From Saccharomycopsis malanga (Eukaryota; Ascomycota; Saccharomycetes; Ascoideales; Saccharomycopsidaceae), in the NCBI GenBank assembly GCA_004014935.1, contig CP025322.1, positions 434,001-498,000 of the forward strand: 64,000 bases of DNA, in the 5' to 3' direction. This document shows positions 1-10,606 of the stretch, piece after piece (within the stretch, counting starts at the first letter, position 1; each line of letters starts with the position of its first letter). The position numbers and the translations under genes are program-made. The notes below the pieces were generated by a model. The model saw only the letters and a program-made list of their open reading frames with translations. It was not told where the DNA came from and ran no database searches.

Positions 1-957
1 CAACTTGAAAATATCCTCCTCGCTAGTATATGAATTCACGTCAAGCTTATTTCCTTCCTGTAAATCCAACAACAGAGCCAAGACTTGTTTGTAAACGTTC
101 CTTGGTTGTTGAGGGATTTTGAACAAAAGAGGTAACAAGTACACCTGTACATTACGACATAAAATGAAAGATTTGAGAGAGTTGATCACGGGCACTTTCC
201 ATATATTAAGCCATTCTGTTTCAAAGCTATCAGCATTCTGGTCATTCTGGCTCATACTATGATAAATGCCCTCAAGAATGGCACTTATACATTTGGCTAC
301 GGAATTGGAAAAAGCACTGGAGTACATTTGAGCCATTGAGTCCTCAATAAAACTTGGAGACGCTTGCAATATTACAACAGGATCAATATGCTTAGACAAC
401 GTCTGCAAGGAGAAATAAAGCACTCTTTTGCTATGTGGAATTGTGTTCAACACCTTGACACACCAGCTTTCAAACAACTTGTTATTCTCCCTCTTGGATC
501 TGAAGGCACTCAAAAAAAGAACCATCTTAGAAAGTAAGTCTTTCAATGAGTTGCTCAACGGCGACCCACTCTCGTTCCAAAAATCAACAATGTAGTCAAA
601 GAGGAAGTTGGCTCTCAGATCTGTTAAAAGACGCAGAAGCCTTTCGATAAAAGCATCATTTTCAGAAACAGTCTTGAGGGTCAAAATTTGAACAGATCGC
701 AAAAGCCAGATCGACAATGCGTCACAACATACCAAACGCCCATTACCAAGACCCTCATACGCCTGTAAAGTGCTGAGTAAAGGCTCAAATAAATATTCTA
801 TGCATCTTTTATCTTGATCCTCCGCTCCAGAAACCCTACATAGTAAATCAGGCGCCTTATACTTGATGATAATCTGCTTCAACTCTGCAACATCGCTCTC
901 CAGAAGCGCCCCAGCAGCTGTCTCAAACTTGGCTGCTAAATAAACAGACCGCTCCAT
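1..957 (-). CDS. N-terminal part of a TRM732/THADA-like helical-repeat protein (partial)
   Basis: The minus strand is open from an ATG at 957 to the left edge (319 codons, no stop), so the gene continues outside the window. The protein begins MERSVYLAAKF and is alpha-helical, Leu-rich and without signal peptide or membrane segment. Segments such as FDYIVDFWNESGSPLSNSLK and IWKVPVINSL followed by YLLPLLFK resemble, from memory, the N-terminal half of the fungal TRM732/THADA (DUF2428) family. In yeast Trm732 partners the methyltransferase Trm7 for 2'-O-methylation of tRNA position 32. The family call is inference and needs a profile search; another HEAT-repeat protein is possible. That a real gene is present is nearly certain. 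Confidence 0.6.
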   Translation of the reverse strand, partial: MERSVYLAAKFETAAGALLESDVAELKQIIIKYKAPDLLCRVSGAEDQDKRCIEYLFEPLLSTLQAYEGLGNGRLVCCDALSIWLLRSVQILTLKTVSENDAFIERLLRLLTDLRANFLFDYIVDFWNESGSPLSNSLKDLLSKMVLFLSAFRSKRENNKLFESWCVKVLNTIPHSKRVLYFSLQTLSKHIDPVVILQASPSFIEDSMAQMYSSAFSNSVAKCISAILEGIYHSMSQNDQNADSFETEWLNIWKVPVINSLKSFILCRNVQVYLLPLLFKIPQQPRNVYKQVLALLLDLQEGNKLDVNSYTSEEDIFKL

Positions 958-2116
958 GCCTCAAACTCTTCTAAATAAAACACTCACTGATCTGTGAAGC
1001 GCTTTCTTATAACTGTAGCATCTCGATGCTATTGATTTTTGATTAAAAATTTTTCAGGACGAACCGTCCAAATGGTATATTGTATTCTTGCATTTCCGTT
1101 TGCAGTGCATGTTGGAGGCATGCAGTATCGCGCAGCTCGTTACATGATTGATGTAACTCATGGATCTATAGTACTATAGCACTAGTGATCTATATATATG
1201 AAAACCCACTGGAAACCTTATTGTGGTAAAAGGATATAGAATGTGATCTCAGACGGCTCAAACACAGGGGTTTAAAAAGCAGCTATCATGAACAGGATGC
1301 TGGTCAACAAGCTTTGAGTACAATGTACTTATCAGTAGGTGAACGGTTATTGATATATACTCCATATTTAGCAATATTGTGTTTTATATAGTACAACTTT
1401 AGTAATATATGTTTTTGTACAATAGATCAAATCCACGCTGGTATGATAAACATACTATCAATTTTTCTTTAAGAAAATTTGTGATTTAATAAGTTTCTTT
1501 CTGCGAACTTATTGCGCATGTCATGATTTGTTTGGAGTTGTATTTCAAAAAGCTCACAATGAACATCCCTGCCTCTATATTTCAACATCGGTTTTGTTTG
1601 ATTGCATAACTCACCAATACACTTGTAAATCAGTTTCACAACCATTTATCCTAAACTGTATCAACATAACGCTCCACCAAAATGACATCTTCCTTAACAC
1701 TTGGTATATCACACAAAGCCCACCTATGTTTAAGGAACAGTATTCATCCTCAAATAATGCTGCACTTTAGTGTAGTGTCAAAAGTCATAAACCATTGTTT
1801 GACAGGAACCGTGTTTTAGGTCATGTGCGGACAAATTTTGATGAAAACGTGGATCAAGCCTGGTACCGTCAACAGGGAGGCAGCGCAGCGACCAAAGTTA
1901 GTTTTCTGAAACCTGTAATGTGTGCGATTTTAGGGATCTAGTCCCTGCCATTGTAGAATAGATATTATTGTCTATAGTTGGCTTTATGTATATATAGAGG
2001 CATATTTGGCTTGCCAGATAATAGTTGTAGAAGGTTTTGTAGGTTTTCATATTGGTATAATTTCTACCTAATTATTTCGCTTCCACTGATATACCGCATT
2101 TGATTTATATTTTACA
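958..2116. other. Intergenic, shared 5' region of the partial gene and the GPI protein
   Basis: This 1.16 kb lies between two divergent genes and should hold both promoters. A TATATATAG box at 1989-1997 sits 120 bp before the ATG at 2117. An open frame at 1528-1770 starts with TTG and looks like chance. I see no RNA gene or repeat. Confidence 0.6.
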
Positions 2117-2500
2117 ATGAGAGTTTCTACAGTTTCTACCTTTCTTTTAATTGCTGTTGCTGAGGCATCTATTCCAGCTACTATCAATGATCTTAAAAAA
2201 GCAGTGGAGGGAGACAGTAACACGGACAAGTCATGTGTGAATTACAACGGTAGTCTAGCTGAAGCCGCAGAGGCCACTAGAAAGGGATATTCAATTTGCA
2301 AAGATTCCTTGAAAGATCTTACAAGCACCACTTCCAATACTACCGCCATTAGTAACAGCAGCGCCAATGCTACTAGTTCACACAAACCTCGTAACTCATC
2401 TCTTCCCGGTCCTCAGGTTTCCGGAGCAGACACTATCAATGGCATGGGTGTTGTTGCCATTGCCGCTGCTTCAATATTTGTTGCTGCTACTTTAATTTAA
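2117..2500 (+). CDS. Small GPI-anchored cell-surface protein (predicted)
   Basis: A 127-residue protein with the standard layout of a yeast GPI protein. There is a cleavable-looking signal peptide (about residues 1-18, MRVSTVSTFLLIAVAEAS), a short domain with two cysteines (near residues 40 and 61), and a Ser/Thr/Asn-rich stretch at about 68-95 with several N-x-S/T sites. A hydrophobic C-terminus with no charged tail (VVAIAAASIFVAATLI) follows a small-residue region suited to the omega site. It would be anchored at the plasma membrane or transferred to wall glucan. The ATG at 2117 is the only start giving the signal peptide. I do not recognise the family. It could instead be a very short secreted or wall protein. 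Confidence 0.8.
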   Translation: MRVSTVSTFLLIAVAEASIPATINDLKKAVEGDSNTDKSCVNYNGSLAEAAEATRKGYSICKDSLKDLTSTTSNTTAISNSSANATSSHKPRNSSLPGPQVSGADTINGMGVVAIAAASIFVAATLI

Positions 2501-2739
2501 GTGAATGTGTTGGGTATTAGATGTTGGTCGGTTTTTTATTGTTATAATTTATTATTACTATTGTTATTCTGGTATATTATTTTTCTCTTATTTTTTTCCT
2601 GTTCAATTCAGTTCTTACTTTGTCATAATAGATTAACGCACACGTATTATGTATTATATATTATGCTATAAAATAGTATAAAATGCTTAGATGTGGTATC
2701 CTACCTTGGTAACATTCGTAAAATGTATTATAAAGGCAG

Positions 2740-4722
2740 TTACGGTTTCCACTCGTAATCTATCAACTCGTTCAAAAAATAATTTGCCCCTGAAATGTTT
2801 TCATCAATTAACAAATATCCCTTCGTCAACCCGATGTCTAAAATTTCCTTTAAAATCCCTATGCTCAAGTTACAATGACGTACTAGAGTTTGAATGTTCA
2901 TACCTCTATTTATGCTTTCTTCATAGTCATCAACGATATTTGCATCCATATTATGGGCGCAGCTTTGCAATTTGAATTTTCTCTCTACAAGCAACTCCAC
3001 CACGCTATTCAATATTTCCTCATCATTCGCTTTAGCGTCTTGAATCACCATAACACCAGACTTTTCAAATTTGCGAAAAATTAGAGGGAGTTTCAACGAT
3101 TCAAATAATGAGACCGCTTCAAGCAAATCAGATGGAGATATCAAATTGTTATTAAATCCTAAAGCGCGATTGTACAATGAGTACAAGTCTGTAAGAGAAA
3201 TGATACCACCCGAATACTCACCAGTTACAACCACTTCTGGGTTGTCCATCATCTCTTTATTATTGAAAACGTACGTCAAAATAAATACCGACAAGTTTCT
3301 TGCAAGCTCCTTGTAAAAAACCTCTTTATTATTCAACTTGTTCAAAAAATTGAAATTATTATTCAAAACAATGTGACCCAAGTCTTCTGAGGAATGGAGC
3401 CCAAGAACTGCCTTTGACAGTTGTAAGGCTCTACGATATTTTGCATTGGTCCCGCTATTGCCAGTATTAGTACTTAAAATTTTGTCAAATGACTTGATTA
3501 ATTTGTTTAACTCCTGCGCTTGAGACATTAATGAGTTTAAATCTTCTAAAGAGCTACTTAAAATTTTTTGATTGTTTTGTATAACATGGCCTTGATTAGT
3601 TTCAAGAGCTGTGATCCCAGCTTTAATATTCGCAAGTGAAGTATCATTATTAACATAATTTTTCATGTTCAATTTATGAGACAGGGTGCTGCTTGCTGGC
3701 ATTATTATTTTCTGTACCTTTTTATTAGTGTTAGCTTTATCCATAAGATCCAAGAGACGCGCATTATCTATTAATTCTTGAAACTTTTTGAGAAACGATT
3801 TTAAATTGTGATTATTATCTTGATTACGAAAACTCAACTTTATATAACTCTGTACGAATGCTTCCTTTTCAAAATTACCTTCGATATTGATCATCACTAT
3901 TTCCTCATCTCTGTGTGCCAATTTCTTACTTGCTAATTTAGCTCCACATATTTCACAATTTTGCATTGAAGGATGATTGAAGAACGTACATACTGGACAT
4001 TCATTCGGCTTTTTGGCTGCGTTAGAATTGTTCACAACACTCACGTTGGTACCAACCTCAGACTCGCCATCTAGATCAATTAGGTTTTCTTCTTTGGCTT
4101 TACGCTTCTTTTGTTCCTGTTTGCGTGACTTTTTGATAGCACTTGCTATCCCACTTATTTTCCCCATAATCCCACAATTCTCACACTTGGGCACTTTAAC
4201 CAGCGAATTTAAGTCTGGATTCACTACTACATCAAAATCATAATGTTCTGATGATATTTTGTTTGAAAAAGAACAGATCTTGCACTTCCATACTGCCGTT
4301 TCCCATTGAACTTCGCTTTTATTCTCATTTGTATTGCTTGTCTGATTACTTGGTACATTGGGCATCACATCTTCATTATCGGTTATTATTTTGTCTCTCA
4401 TATTCTGCCTCTGATCATCAATACAGTCCTTAAATAATACAGTGATCTTAGGAGATGACTTCAAAAAACCCGAGTAAAAGCTCAAGCTCGCAATATCAAG
4501 TAGCCAAACGTAAAGAGATTGGCTCACCGGATCCACATTATCAATATAAATTAGTCGATCACTCGTTAAGTAAAGCCGTCCATCTTGTCGATTGAGAATC
4601 TTATATTCGCCTTGATAAAGTCCAACAGAATCTATTAGCTGGTGAATTGTCTCATTATCACGTAGAATTGGAGTCTGAGAGGGCGTAAGTTTTGCAAAAT
4701 GCCAGTATCCAGGAACACTCAT
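2740..4722 (-). CDS. VPS36: Vps36, ESCRT-II subunit
   Basis: This 660-residue protein is the ESCRT-II subunit that brings ubiquitinated cargo and phosphoinositide binding to the endosome, upstream of ESCRT-III and the vacuolar degradation route. The N-terminus is a GLUE/PH-like domain (about 1-110). It is interrupted, as in S. cerevisiae, by an insert with two NZF zinc fingers: C147, C150, C180, C183, with an unusually long 29-residue gap, and C242, C245, C256, C259 (CPVCTFFNHPS). The second finger keeps the Thr-Phe pair typical of ubiquitin binding. The C-terminal third matches the winged-helix EAP45 region. It is somewhat longer than the about 566 residues in S. cerevisiae. The ATG at 4722 fits. 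Confidence 0.95.
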   Translation of the reverse strand: MSVPGYWHFAKLTPSQTPILRDNETIHQLIDSVGLYQGEYKILNRQDGRLYLTSDRLIYIDNVDPVSQSLYVWLLDIASLSFYSGFLKSSPKITVLFKDCIDDQRQNMRDKIITDNEDVMPNVPSNQTSNTNENKSEVQWETAVWKCKICSFSNKISSEHYDFDVVVNPDLNSLVKVPKCENCGIMGKISGIASAIKKSRKQEQKKRKAKEENLIDLDGESEVGTNVSVVNNSNAAKKPNECPVCTFFNHPSMQNCEICGAKLASKKLAHRDEEIVMINIEGNFEKEAFVQSYIKLSFRNQDNNHNLKSFLKKFQELIDNARLLDLMDKANTNKKVQKIIMPASSTLSHKLNMKNYVNNDTSLANIKAGITALETNQGHVIQNNQKILSSSLEDLNSLMSQAQELNKLIKSFDKILSTNTGNSGTNAKYRRALQLSKAVLGLHSSEDLGHIVLNNNFNFLNKLNNKEVFYKELARNLSVFILTYVFNNKEMMDNPEVVVTGEYSGGIISLTDLYSLYNRALGFNNNLISPSDLLEAVSLFESLKLPLIFRKFEKSGVMVIQDAKANDEEILNSVVELLVERKFKLQSCAHNMDANIVDDYEESINRGMNIQTLVRHCNLSIGILKEILDIGLTKGYLLIDENISGANYFLNELIDYEWKP

Positions 4723-5214
4723 AGACTATGTGCTTGCCGCTGAATGTAGCTGATAATGTCTACTAAACATACAGTTTTTGATGTCTTCATCAATTATCTT
4801 ATAGATGGTGAAGGTGCGTATCTTGATGTATATCGTGCGTGCTCGTAACCACTTCAGTTTCTTTACAGTTCCTGTCTTATATGCTACTTAATATTTATTG
4901 CAGTTTCAACACTATCACCCCAATTGCTATTATACTGTTAATTAGTCTAGGATAGTGCGATTTATTAAATTGGCGGGTCAAAATGTTTGATGACGCTCTA
5001 CATCATATCAAAGCTCATAATTGACAACGTGAATAAGGATAAAAGTAGAGAAAATCTAGTGTAGAAGCGAATGATAAAGAAGTACAAATAAAAAGATCCA
5101 ACACGAATGGCTAATATCATGGGACCGAGGGTGATGGAAAAGAAATAATTACATTTGTAACTATCCATTAAAAAAGTATGAAAATAATGCGGCTATTAAA
5201 CAGTGTAAGCCATT
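4723..5214. other. Intergenic, VPS36 promoter and HYM1 3' region
   Basis: About 490 bp between two minus-strand genes. It contains the upstream region of VPS36 and the 3' end of HYM1, with A/T-rich stretches near 5140-5190 that could serve 3' processing. I see no further feature. Confidence 0.5.
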
Positions 5215-6264
5215 TTAAGCAGTTGGCAGCTTGTTCATGTTCTTTGTTTGTAATAGGTTAATTTTAGGCAACTCTTCAATTTGCTCAATAAGGAACTCAC
5301 GCTCCTCATTAAACACTGGATCGACTTCTCTTTTATCCATAGAAAAGTTTTTCAAAAAAAGTAATAACTTGTCTCTGTTTTTGATCAAGATGTCCAAAAC
5401 CGGTTTGGACTTTTTAGGATTGGCTACGAATACCTTGAAAACATGGAAAGCTTCAAACTGCAAGTTTCTGGACTTGTCGCTTAACAAATTCATAATAATT
5501 TTCAAATTTTCGGAACTTTCTACATATTTTATCATCAAACTGTTGTTTTGTTTCTGTAAGATTAACTGGGACAAGAGCTTTATGGACTGTCTCTTGGTAA
5601 CATAGTTTCCATCCTTGATTAAGGAATTGATAGATTTGATAAAGTAGTTGACATTGTTAGGATTGCCAAACCATTCAGATACCACTTTTTTATGTACAGT
5701 CAACAAATTATTAAGTGTGCTAAATGAATCTGTAGAGTTCTCAAAGCTGCTAGTTGAGCAGTACCGGAAATAATTCCAGAAAATCTGGTCTTCGAGGAAA
5801 AATTTATTAATTGATGCGTGTTTTATACAATCCCTGATTATTTGGCCGGTTGTAAGTGTAATTTCAGGGATTTCCGGCCCCTTGAATAGTATTTGCAACA
5901 CAACGGGCTTCGACAACAAGTAATCCACTGTGGGCGAACGGCTGCCAATTTGGCGTCGTAGAAGTGTAGAAAATAAGGCTACGACATCTTTTCGAGAGTC
6001 AAATGCCAAGTTAGGCAAATTCGCAGCTAGAAGGTAAAGACAGTCAGTGTTGTATACTTCCTGTGCCAACTGTGCAATTTGGTCCGGCTGGGGATCGTTT
6101 TCGTCATCGCCATATAGAATTACTCTTATCTGGGAAAGATACCGACCGCATTCCTCCTGTATTTTGCGCTTATCGCTTGATCCATCGAGCTTTGCTACCT
6201 GGTCATTGAGTACCCGTACTAACTCTGCCGGTGTCTTTGGATTTCTTTTGAATAAAAATGCCAT
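5215..6264 (-). CDS. HYM1: Hym1, Mo25-family scaffold of the RAM network
   Basis: This 349-residue protein belongs to the Mo25/CAB39 family of helical-repeat scaffolds. In yeast Hym1 works with Kic1, Cbk1, Mob2, Tao3 and Sog2 in the RAM pathway, which controls polarised growth and daughter-specific transcription. Family sequence is clear from the start (MAFLFKRNPKTPAELVR, then IRVILYGDD near residue 50) through the C-terminus (EEREFLIEQIEELP). Length is close to animal Mo25 and shorter than S. cerevisiae Hym1. The ATG at 6264 gives the canonical N-terminus, with no signal or membrane segment. It is transcribed in the same direction as VPS36 but the 490 bp gap argues against a shared transcript. 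Confidence 0.95.
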   Translation of the reverse strand: MAFLFKRNPKTPAELVRVLNDQVAKLDGSSDKRKIQEECGRYLSQIRVILYGDDENDPQPDQIAQLAQEVYNTDCLYLLAANLPNLAFDSRKDVVALFSTLLRRQIGSRSPTVDYLLSKPVVLQILFKGPEIPEITLTTGQIIRDCIKHASINKFFLEDQIFWNYFRYCSTSSFENSTDSFSTLNNLLTVHKKVVSEWFGNPNNVNYFIKSINSLIKDGNYVTKRQSIKLLSQLILQKQNNSLMIKYVESSENLKIIMNLLSDKSRNLQFEAFHVFKVFVANPKKSKPVLDILIKNRDKLLLFLKNFSMDKREVDPVFNEEREFLIEQIEELPKINLLQTKNMNKLPTA

Positions 6265-7243
6265 AATGTGTTGCTAAATATACTATAATTATAACAGACA
6301 CTATGAGCACTAGCTATCACAACCCGCCTTCCGCTGACTTCAATGTAAAACAGGTCTACCTTTGGGCTTGTCAAATAAATATATTTCCTGTGGAGACTCT
6401 TGTAAAGGCTCAAATGCTGTCTAGATCAACTAAAGCCGCCAACGTACTATGAACGCAGTAGTACCTTTTAAGTTGGTTTTTCCTTTTGTACTATGCTACC
6501 TTCGCTTGCCAAGCTTTCAATCTTATCCTCTCAAACCCGCCAATCGAGATTAATTTGTCAGAGCACCAAAGTCGTGTGAACTGAAAGCTGTCTTTCTCTA
6601 TATAGTGTCGCTATGCTATGCCAGCTGGAAGTCTCAGCCTGAAAGATCACAAAACAACAATCACCCTAACAGACACTGGTTATGCGCGATGGTATACCAT
6701 ATCATGTTTGATGATGCACCTGTCACACTGATTTTATAGATAGCCGAAACAGTTGAGTACGAGTTTGGTTTATACCTGTGTAAAAAAGCTGGCAAATGTA
6801 CAGCCATTTATATATTATATGTTGGAATCTGAATTGGCTGTGCCAGAAAATAATTGTCACACCAGGTAGAGTGATCTAAGAGCATACTTGATTAAGGACC
6901 AAGTACTACAATTTGATGAAACAGAGTGCGTGTGGCCAAATAGGCAGGTGTCAATAAAAGAATTTACTGGCTAAAAGAATAAAAAGTGAATGATTGCAGT
7001 GTTAATTACGCTAGCCGTGGAAATTCAATCATAAGTAAAACTTATAAAATGCTCATATGCATCAAGTATAACATTTTGTGAAAAAAAAGTATACTTAACA
7101 TCAAAGGTTTAATATAAAATCATGGAACAATTCTATAAGCTAAACGAAAGACTAGTAATAAAATATAATATGACATTCAATAAATTTTGCTATAAATTGA
7201 TCTAGTATATAACAATTAATAAATATTCAACTAAAGAAAAAGC
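6265..7243. other. Intergenic, HYM1 promoter and BAT 3' region
   Basis: Nearly 1 kb without a supportable gene. TATA-like sequence (TATATAGTG) is near 6600. A TTGATGA followed by CTGA near 6700-6730 resembles snoRNA C and D boxes, but they are too close together and no terminal stem was seen. AT-rich DNA at 7080-7240 probably contains the BAT 3' processing signals. Confidence 0.5.
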
Positions 7244-8476
7244 CTAGTTGATGACACGAGACCAGTCTTTATATTCAGTCTTACCGTATTGAATGGCAGC
7301 AATCCAGTCTTGAACTTGTTTAGTAAGCGCACCGTATTGCTTACCTTCCAAAATTGGGACGTTGATGTCCTTACCCTTCCAGCCAATGTTTTTGATAGGT
7401 GATACAACAGCAGCGGTACCAGAACCAAAAGCTTCGACCAACTCACCCTTTGCAGCTCTTTCTTCAACTTCATGGATGGTGTAATATCTTTCGTTAATTT
7501 CCCATTCGTTGGAATCCAATCTATCTCTAGCCAAAGCTAAAACAGAGTCTCTAGTCACACCTTCCAAGATAGTACCATCCAAAGGAGCAGTTACCAACTC
7601 TTTCTTACCGGTTTCCTTGTTTTGGAAGACAAAGAAGACGTTCATGGTGCCTACTTCAGTGATGTTGTGTTCTGGGCCAAACAACCACAAGTTTTGTTGA
7701 TAGCCTCTACTAGCAGCTTGTTTCTGAGGCAATATGCATGGGGCGTAGTTGGCACCTAACTTCTTGTCACCAACACCACCTGGCCAAGCTCTTGTAGCGT
7801 AATCAGTTGCTTCTAAGCTGACAGCCTTGAAACCTGTCTTATAATATGGACCAACAGGAGAGCAAATAACGTAAAGCAAAGCCTTACTTGGAGTGCTAAC
7901 ACCCAAATGGGCATCAGTACCAATCAAGGTAGGTCTGATATATAAGGAATAACCTTCACCTTCTGGAACAAAATGTCCATCAACTTCAACCAACTTTGCA
8001 ATTAATTTAATCAACTCTTCCTCATCGAAGGTTGGCAAGACAATTCTAGCAGCAGACTTGTTCATTCTCTTCATGTTCATATCTGGTCTAAACAATCTCA
8101 AGTTTCCTTTAACATCTCTGTAAGCTTTCATGCCTTCAAAGAGCTCGAAACCGTAATGGAAAACAATAGCAGATGGGTGCAAGGTCAAGTCGTGAAAAGG
8201 CTTGATTTCTGGAGTAGCCCAACCAGTCTCAGCATCCCATTCAACAGTAAGTATGTGGTCAGTAAAGTATCTACCAAAAGTAAGCTGGTCATTAGGCAAC
8301 TTTTCTTTTGGATTGGTGGTCTTCTCCACCTTTACCTTGCTAGCATCAAGTTGAGCAGTAGACATCTTTCTGAACTGAGCAGCAATGTTAGTGTGTGCTT
8401 TTGATTGAAACCCGCTAACGGCAAAAAGTCTTTTTCCACCAAGACGAAAGGCAGAAGACAAAGTTCTGGGAAGCAT
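7244..8476 (-). CDS. BAT1: Branched-chain amino acid aminotransferase
   Basis: This PLP enzyme interconverts leucine, isoleucine and valine with their 2-oxo acids, using glutamate/2-oxoglutarate. The 410-residue product has the class IV aminotransferase fold. The PLP lysine is K239 in GVGDKKLGANYAP, and the family segments FELFEGMKAYR and EAFGSGTAAVVSP are present. The first 37 residues are rich in Arg, Ser and Ala and lack acidic residues, a typical mitochondrial leader. An in-frame ATG at codon 38 (8365-8363, RKMSTAQ, A at -3) would give a leaderless cytosolic form, so one gene may do the work of S. cerevisiae BAT1 and BAT2. A Gcn4-type site lies about 250 bp upstream. Assigning BAT1 rather than BAT2 is nominal. 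Confidence 0.95.
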   Translation of the reverse strand: MLPRTLSSAFRLGGKRLFAVSGFQSKAHTNIAAQFRKMSTAQLDASKVKVEKTTNPKEKLPNDQLTFGRYFTDHILTVEWDAETGWATPEIKPFHDLTLHPSAIVFHYGFELFEGMKAYRDVKGNLRLFRPDMNMKRMNKSAARIVLPTFDEEELIKLIAKLVEVDGHFVPEGEGYSLYIRPTLIGTDAHLGVSTPSKALLYVICSPVGPYYKTGFKAVSLEATDYATRAWPGGVGDKKLGANYAPCILPQKQAASRGYQQNLWLFGPEHNITEVGTMNVFFVFQNKETGKKELVTAPLDGTILEGVTRDSVLALARDRLDSNEWEINERYYTIHEVEERAAKGELVEAFGSGTAAVVSPIKNIGWKGKDINVPILEGKQYGALTKQVQDWIAAIQYGKTEYKDWSRVIN

Positions 8477-9130
8477 GTCTTAGTTATATACGAAAAATCA
8501 CTTGAGCCCTTACACTATTATGAATTTTCCACAAACAATAACGTTCTGTAATTTTTTATGAATCAGATCTATTAAGTGTCAACTCCACACCCATATAACG
8601 GAGTTGGTGAGTCCGAAAGGAAAAAGAAACTCACTGAAAACCAAAATTGTTCAAGTGGAAAATCATTTAACTTAAGACCGAAAAATGCCTTAACAGTGTA
8701 AGGGCTCAATTTTTCAAAAACCAGTGAGTCATCAAATGATGCGGCCATGCGTAACCAGGAGAATGTCTCATGATGAGCTGCAAAAATACTTACATCCAGT
8801 GATAAAGTGCAATATTATCTTCTGTTGTTTTCCAATGAGTTGCGTCTGGAAACTATTTTCTGACGTGTCGATGGGCGGTCCTACCCCGATATTTATATTT
8901 GAACCACGCACTTTGACCATCCTGCCCTAGTGGGAGTTTTCAGTTATTGGTCATCGCACCCCGGGAATAAGCGAGAAAGTGCGTTGCCGAATTCTAGAAC
9001 GTGATTGGCGCGTGTAGGCGCAGAACAGTGCGTGGTACATTATGAGAAGTTGCTAAATGATGGCTGAATTGTACAGTTCAATAAGACTTTGACTATATGA
9101 ACATTTCAAGCATCAAAGGTGATCAATAAT
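8477..9130. other. Divergent BAT-FAU1 promoter
   Basis: The 654 bp between the BAT and FAU1 start codons must hold both promoters. It contains the Gcn4-like site at 8724-8732 and GC-richer sequence at 8860-9030. I found no Leu3-type CCGGNNCCGG element. Confidence 0.6.
8724..8732. promoter_or_regulatory. Gcn4-type site upstream of BAT
   Basis: GTGAGTCAT, the complement of ATGACTCAC, contains the full TGACTCA core bound by the bZIP activator Gcn4. It lies about 250 bp upstream of the BAT start and 400 bp upstream of FAU1. BAT genes are known amino-acid-control targets in yeast. The core is expected about eight times by chance in 64 kb, so position and target carry the call. Confidence 0.55.
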
Positions 9131-9992
9131 ATGTCTACTAGTGTTAGACAGCTCAAAACAGCACTTCGAAAACAGGTCAAAGCGTCTTTGCAAAAGATAG
9201 GGAACCAGGATCTAATTGATCAGTGTATGTAGTGTGAGTCAATTGTAATGTGTCATTTTGGTGATCTTGATGTCTTACAATGGTGCTAACAAGATGAGAC
9301 AATGATAATGACTAACAATTAAAGCGGCAAAGATTGCATTGACCCTCAGACAGCTTCCTGTGTATGCAGCAGCGAAGAATGTGGGGTTCTATATGAACAT
9401 GGATCTGGCAGAGGTAAAGACTCTCTTGCTTATTAAAAATGCGTTTGAAGATGGAAAAGCAGTCTTTCTTCCAAGATGCAAGTATAATCTGACTTTAACC
9501 CCTCAAATTATAAATGACAGCCCAACCAGTGCCATAGGTTCTTTAGATTTTTCATTAAGTCTGAAGAAAAACCACTTGGTGTTTTATCATGTTAAGAACT
9601 TTAATTCCGTTATGGAATTAGAACCGCTGGGCCCTTATAACTTAAAGGAGCCTGCGGAGGGAGGAGCATCACACTGCTTTCACCTGTCGTTTTCTGGTCT
9701 CGACTTGCTTGTGATGCCTGGGGTTGCATTTTCTATAGACAAGCAGCAGCGTATCAAGCGTTTGGGACATGGTGCTGGCTTTTATGACGAGTTCATAAAA
9801 CGTCATAAAGACTTTACCAGACATTACAATGAGAAGGTTCAAAAAGATGGAGACAAAGGTGTAAAAAAGAGTCCCTTTTTGTTGGGTGTAGGTTTGGAAG
9901 AGCAATTGGTTGAAGACGTGCCAACAGATAAGTGGGACGAAGATCTTGATGGTTTGATAGTAGAGGATCGTTTCTATCATTTCATGGATTGA
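9131..9992 (+). CDS. FAU1: 5-formyltetrahydrofolate cyclo-ligase, spliced
   Basis: The enzyme converts 5-formyl-THF to 5,10-methenyl-THF with ATP, in folate one-carbon metabolism. Two exons, 9131-9224 and 9325-9992, give 253 residues. Exon 1 encodes MSTSVRQLKTALRKQVK and ends at CAG T|GTATGT. Exon 2 resumes with CG GCA AAG, restoring the family-typical DQSAKIALTLRQLPVY. The signature LVMPGVAFSID then RLGHGAGFYDEFI is present near the C-terminus. Without the intron the frame would lack an ATG, since the second exon alone only offers TTG. It is adjacent and convergent to an FMP10-like gene, the same neighbour as in S. cerevisiae (YER183C/YER182C). It is somewhat longer than S. cerevisiae Fau1 (about 211). 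Confidence 0.92.
9225..9324 (+). other. Spliceosomal intron of FAU1
   Basis: This 100-nt intron starts GTATGT, has branch sequence GACTAAC (branch A at 9315) and ends AAAG at 9324, 9 nt past the branch A. Splicing joins CAG T to CG GCA and keeps the MTHFS reading frame. A TGAGTCA sits at 9235-9241, just inside the 5' splice site. Confidence 0.9.
9235..9241. promoter_or_regulatory. Gcn4-core motif inside the FAU1 intron
   Basis: TGAGTCA begins 11 nt into the intron. TKL1 has the same motif at nearly the same distance inside its intron. Functional meaning is inference. Confidence 0.25.
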
Positions 9993-10606
9993 TATTAAAT
10001 AATGTAGAGATAAATCATTTAGATTCTAAGAAGTAGTTGCCAAACTATCACATTTCGATAAATATATTATTTTCTAAGAGTATAGCATTTTTTATACTCA
10101 ATCGGTTGTATAATGTGTACTCCCTAAGAATTTTCGATATTACTTGTGTTTAAAGCTTATACCATTGATGAGTTTATTCATTTTAATGAACACTTTTTTC
10201 TTGATATGAAGAAAAATCTTCTATACTATGCGCTGTGTAGTTTGTTATTTAAATCAAAAATAAGCAATTATTTGAGACAAATAACAGGCAATTCTATAAA
10301 GCAAGTGCACAAAAGAAAAATATCCATAGCGTTGTTTAATATGTATATGGTGCTCAAAATCTTGATTGACGCTTAAGGGTATTAGCAGTTGAAAACAATA
10401 CCACGATGGCTGCGTAGCTGGCTCAGGGATCATTATTTACGCGTAAACCACCATTACAAACCAGGAGTCAGTATACAGTAGCTCCCCAACTACAAATTTT
10501 CAGTTGACCGTCTACAGTATCAAAAGTAGAACAGTGTAAAACTCATTTTGTACAAGACATTTATCTGCAAATAATAAAATTACCCTTCAAAATCGCTATA
10601 TATTAG
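9993..10606. other. Convergent intergenic FAU1-FMP10
   Basis: 614 bp between convergent 3' ends. A 76-codon open frame at 10146-10376 starts with GTG and shows no family resemblance, so I treat it as chance in AT-rich DNA. No RNA gene or repeat seen. Confidence 0.5.

Noticed and set aside
1528-1770. 80-codon frame upstream of the GPI protein
   Set aside because: It starts with TTG, has no early ATG and no conserved feature.
6690-6740. C/D box snoRNA
   Set aside because: The TTGATGA and CTGA boxes are only about 15 nt apart and no terminal stem is present.
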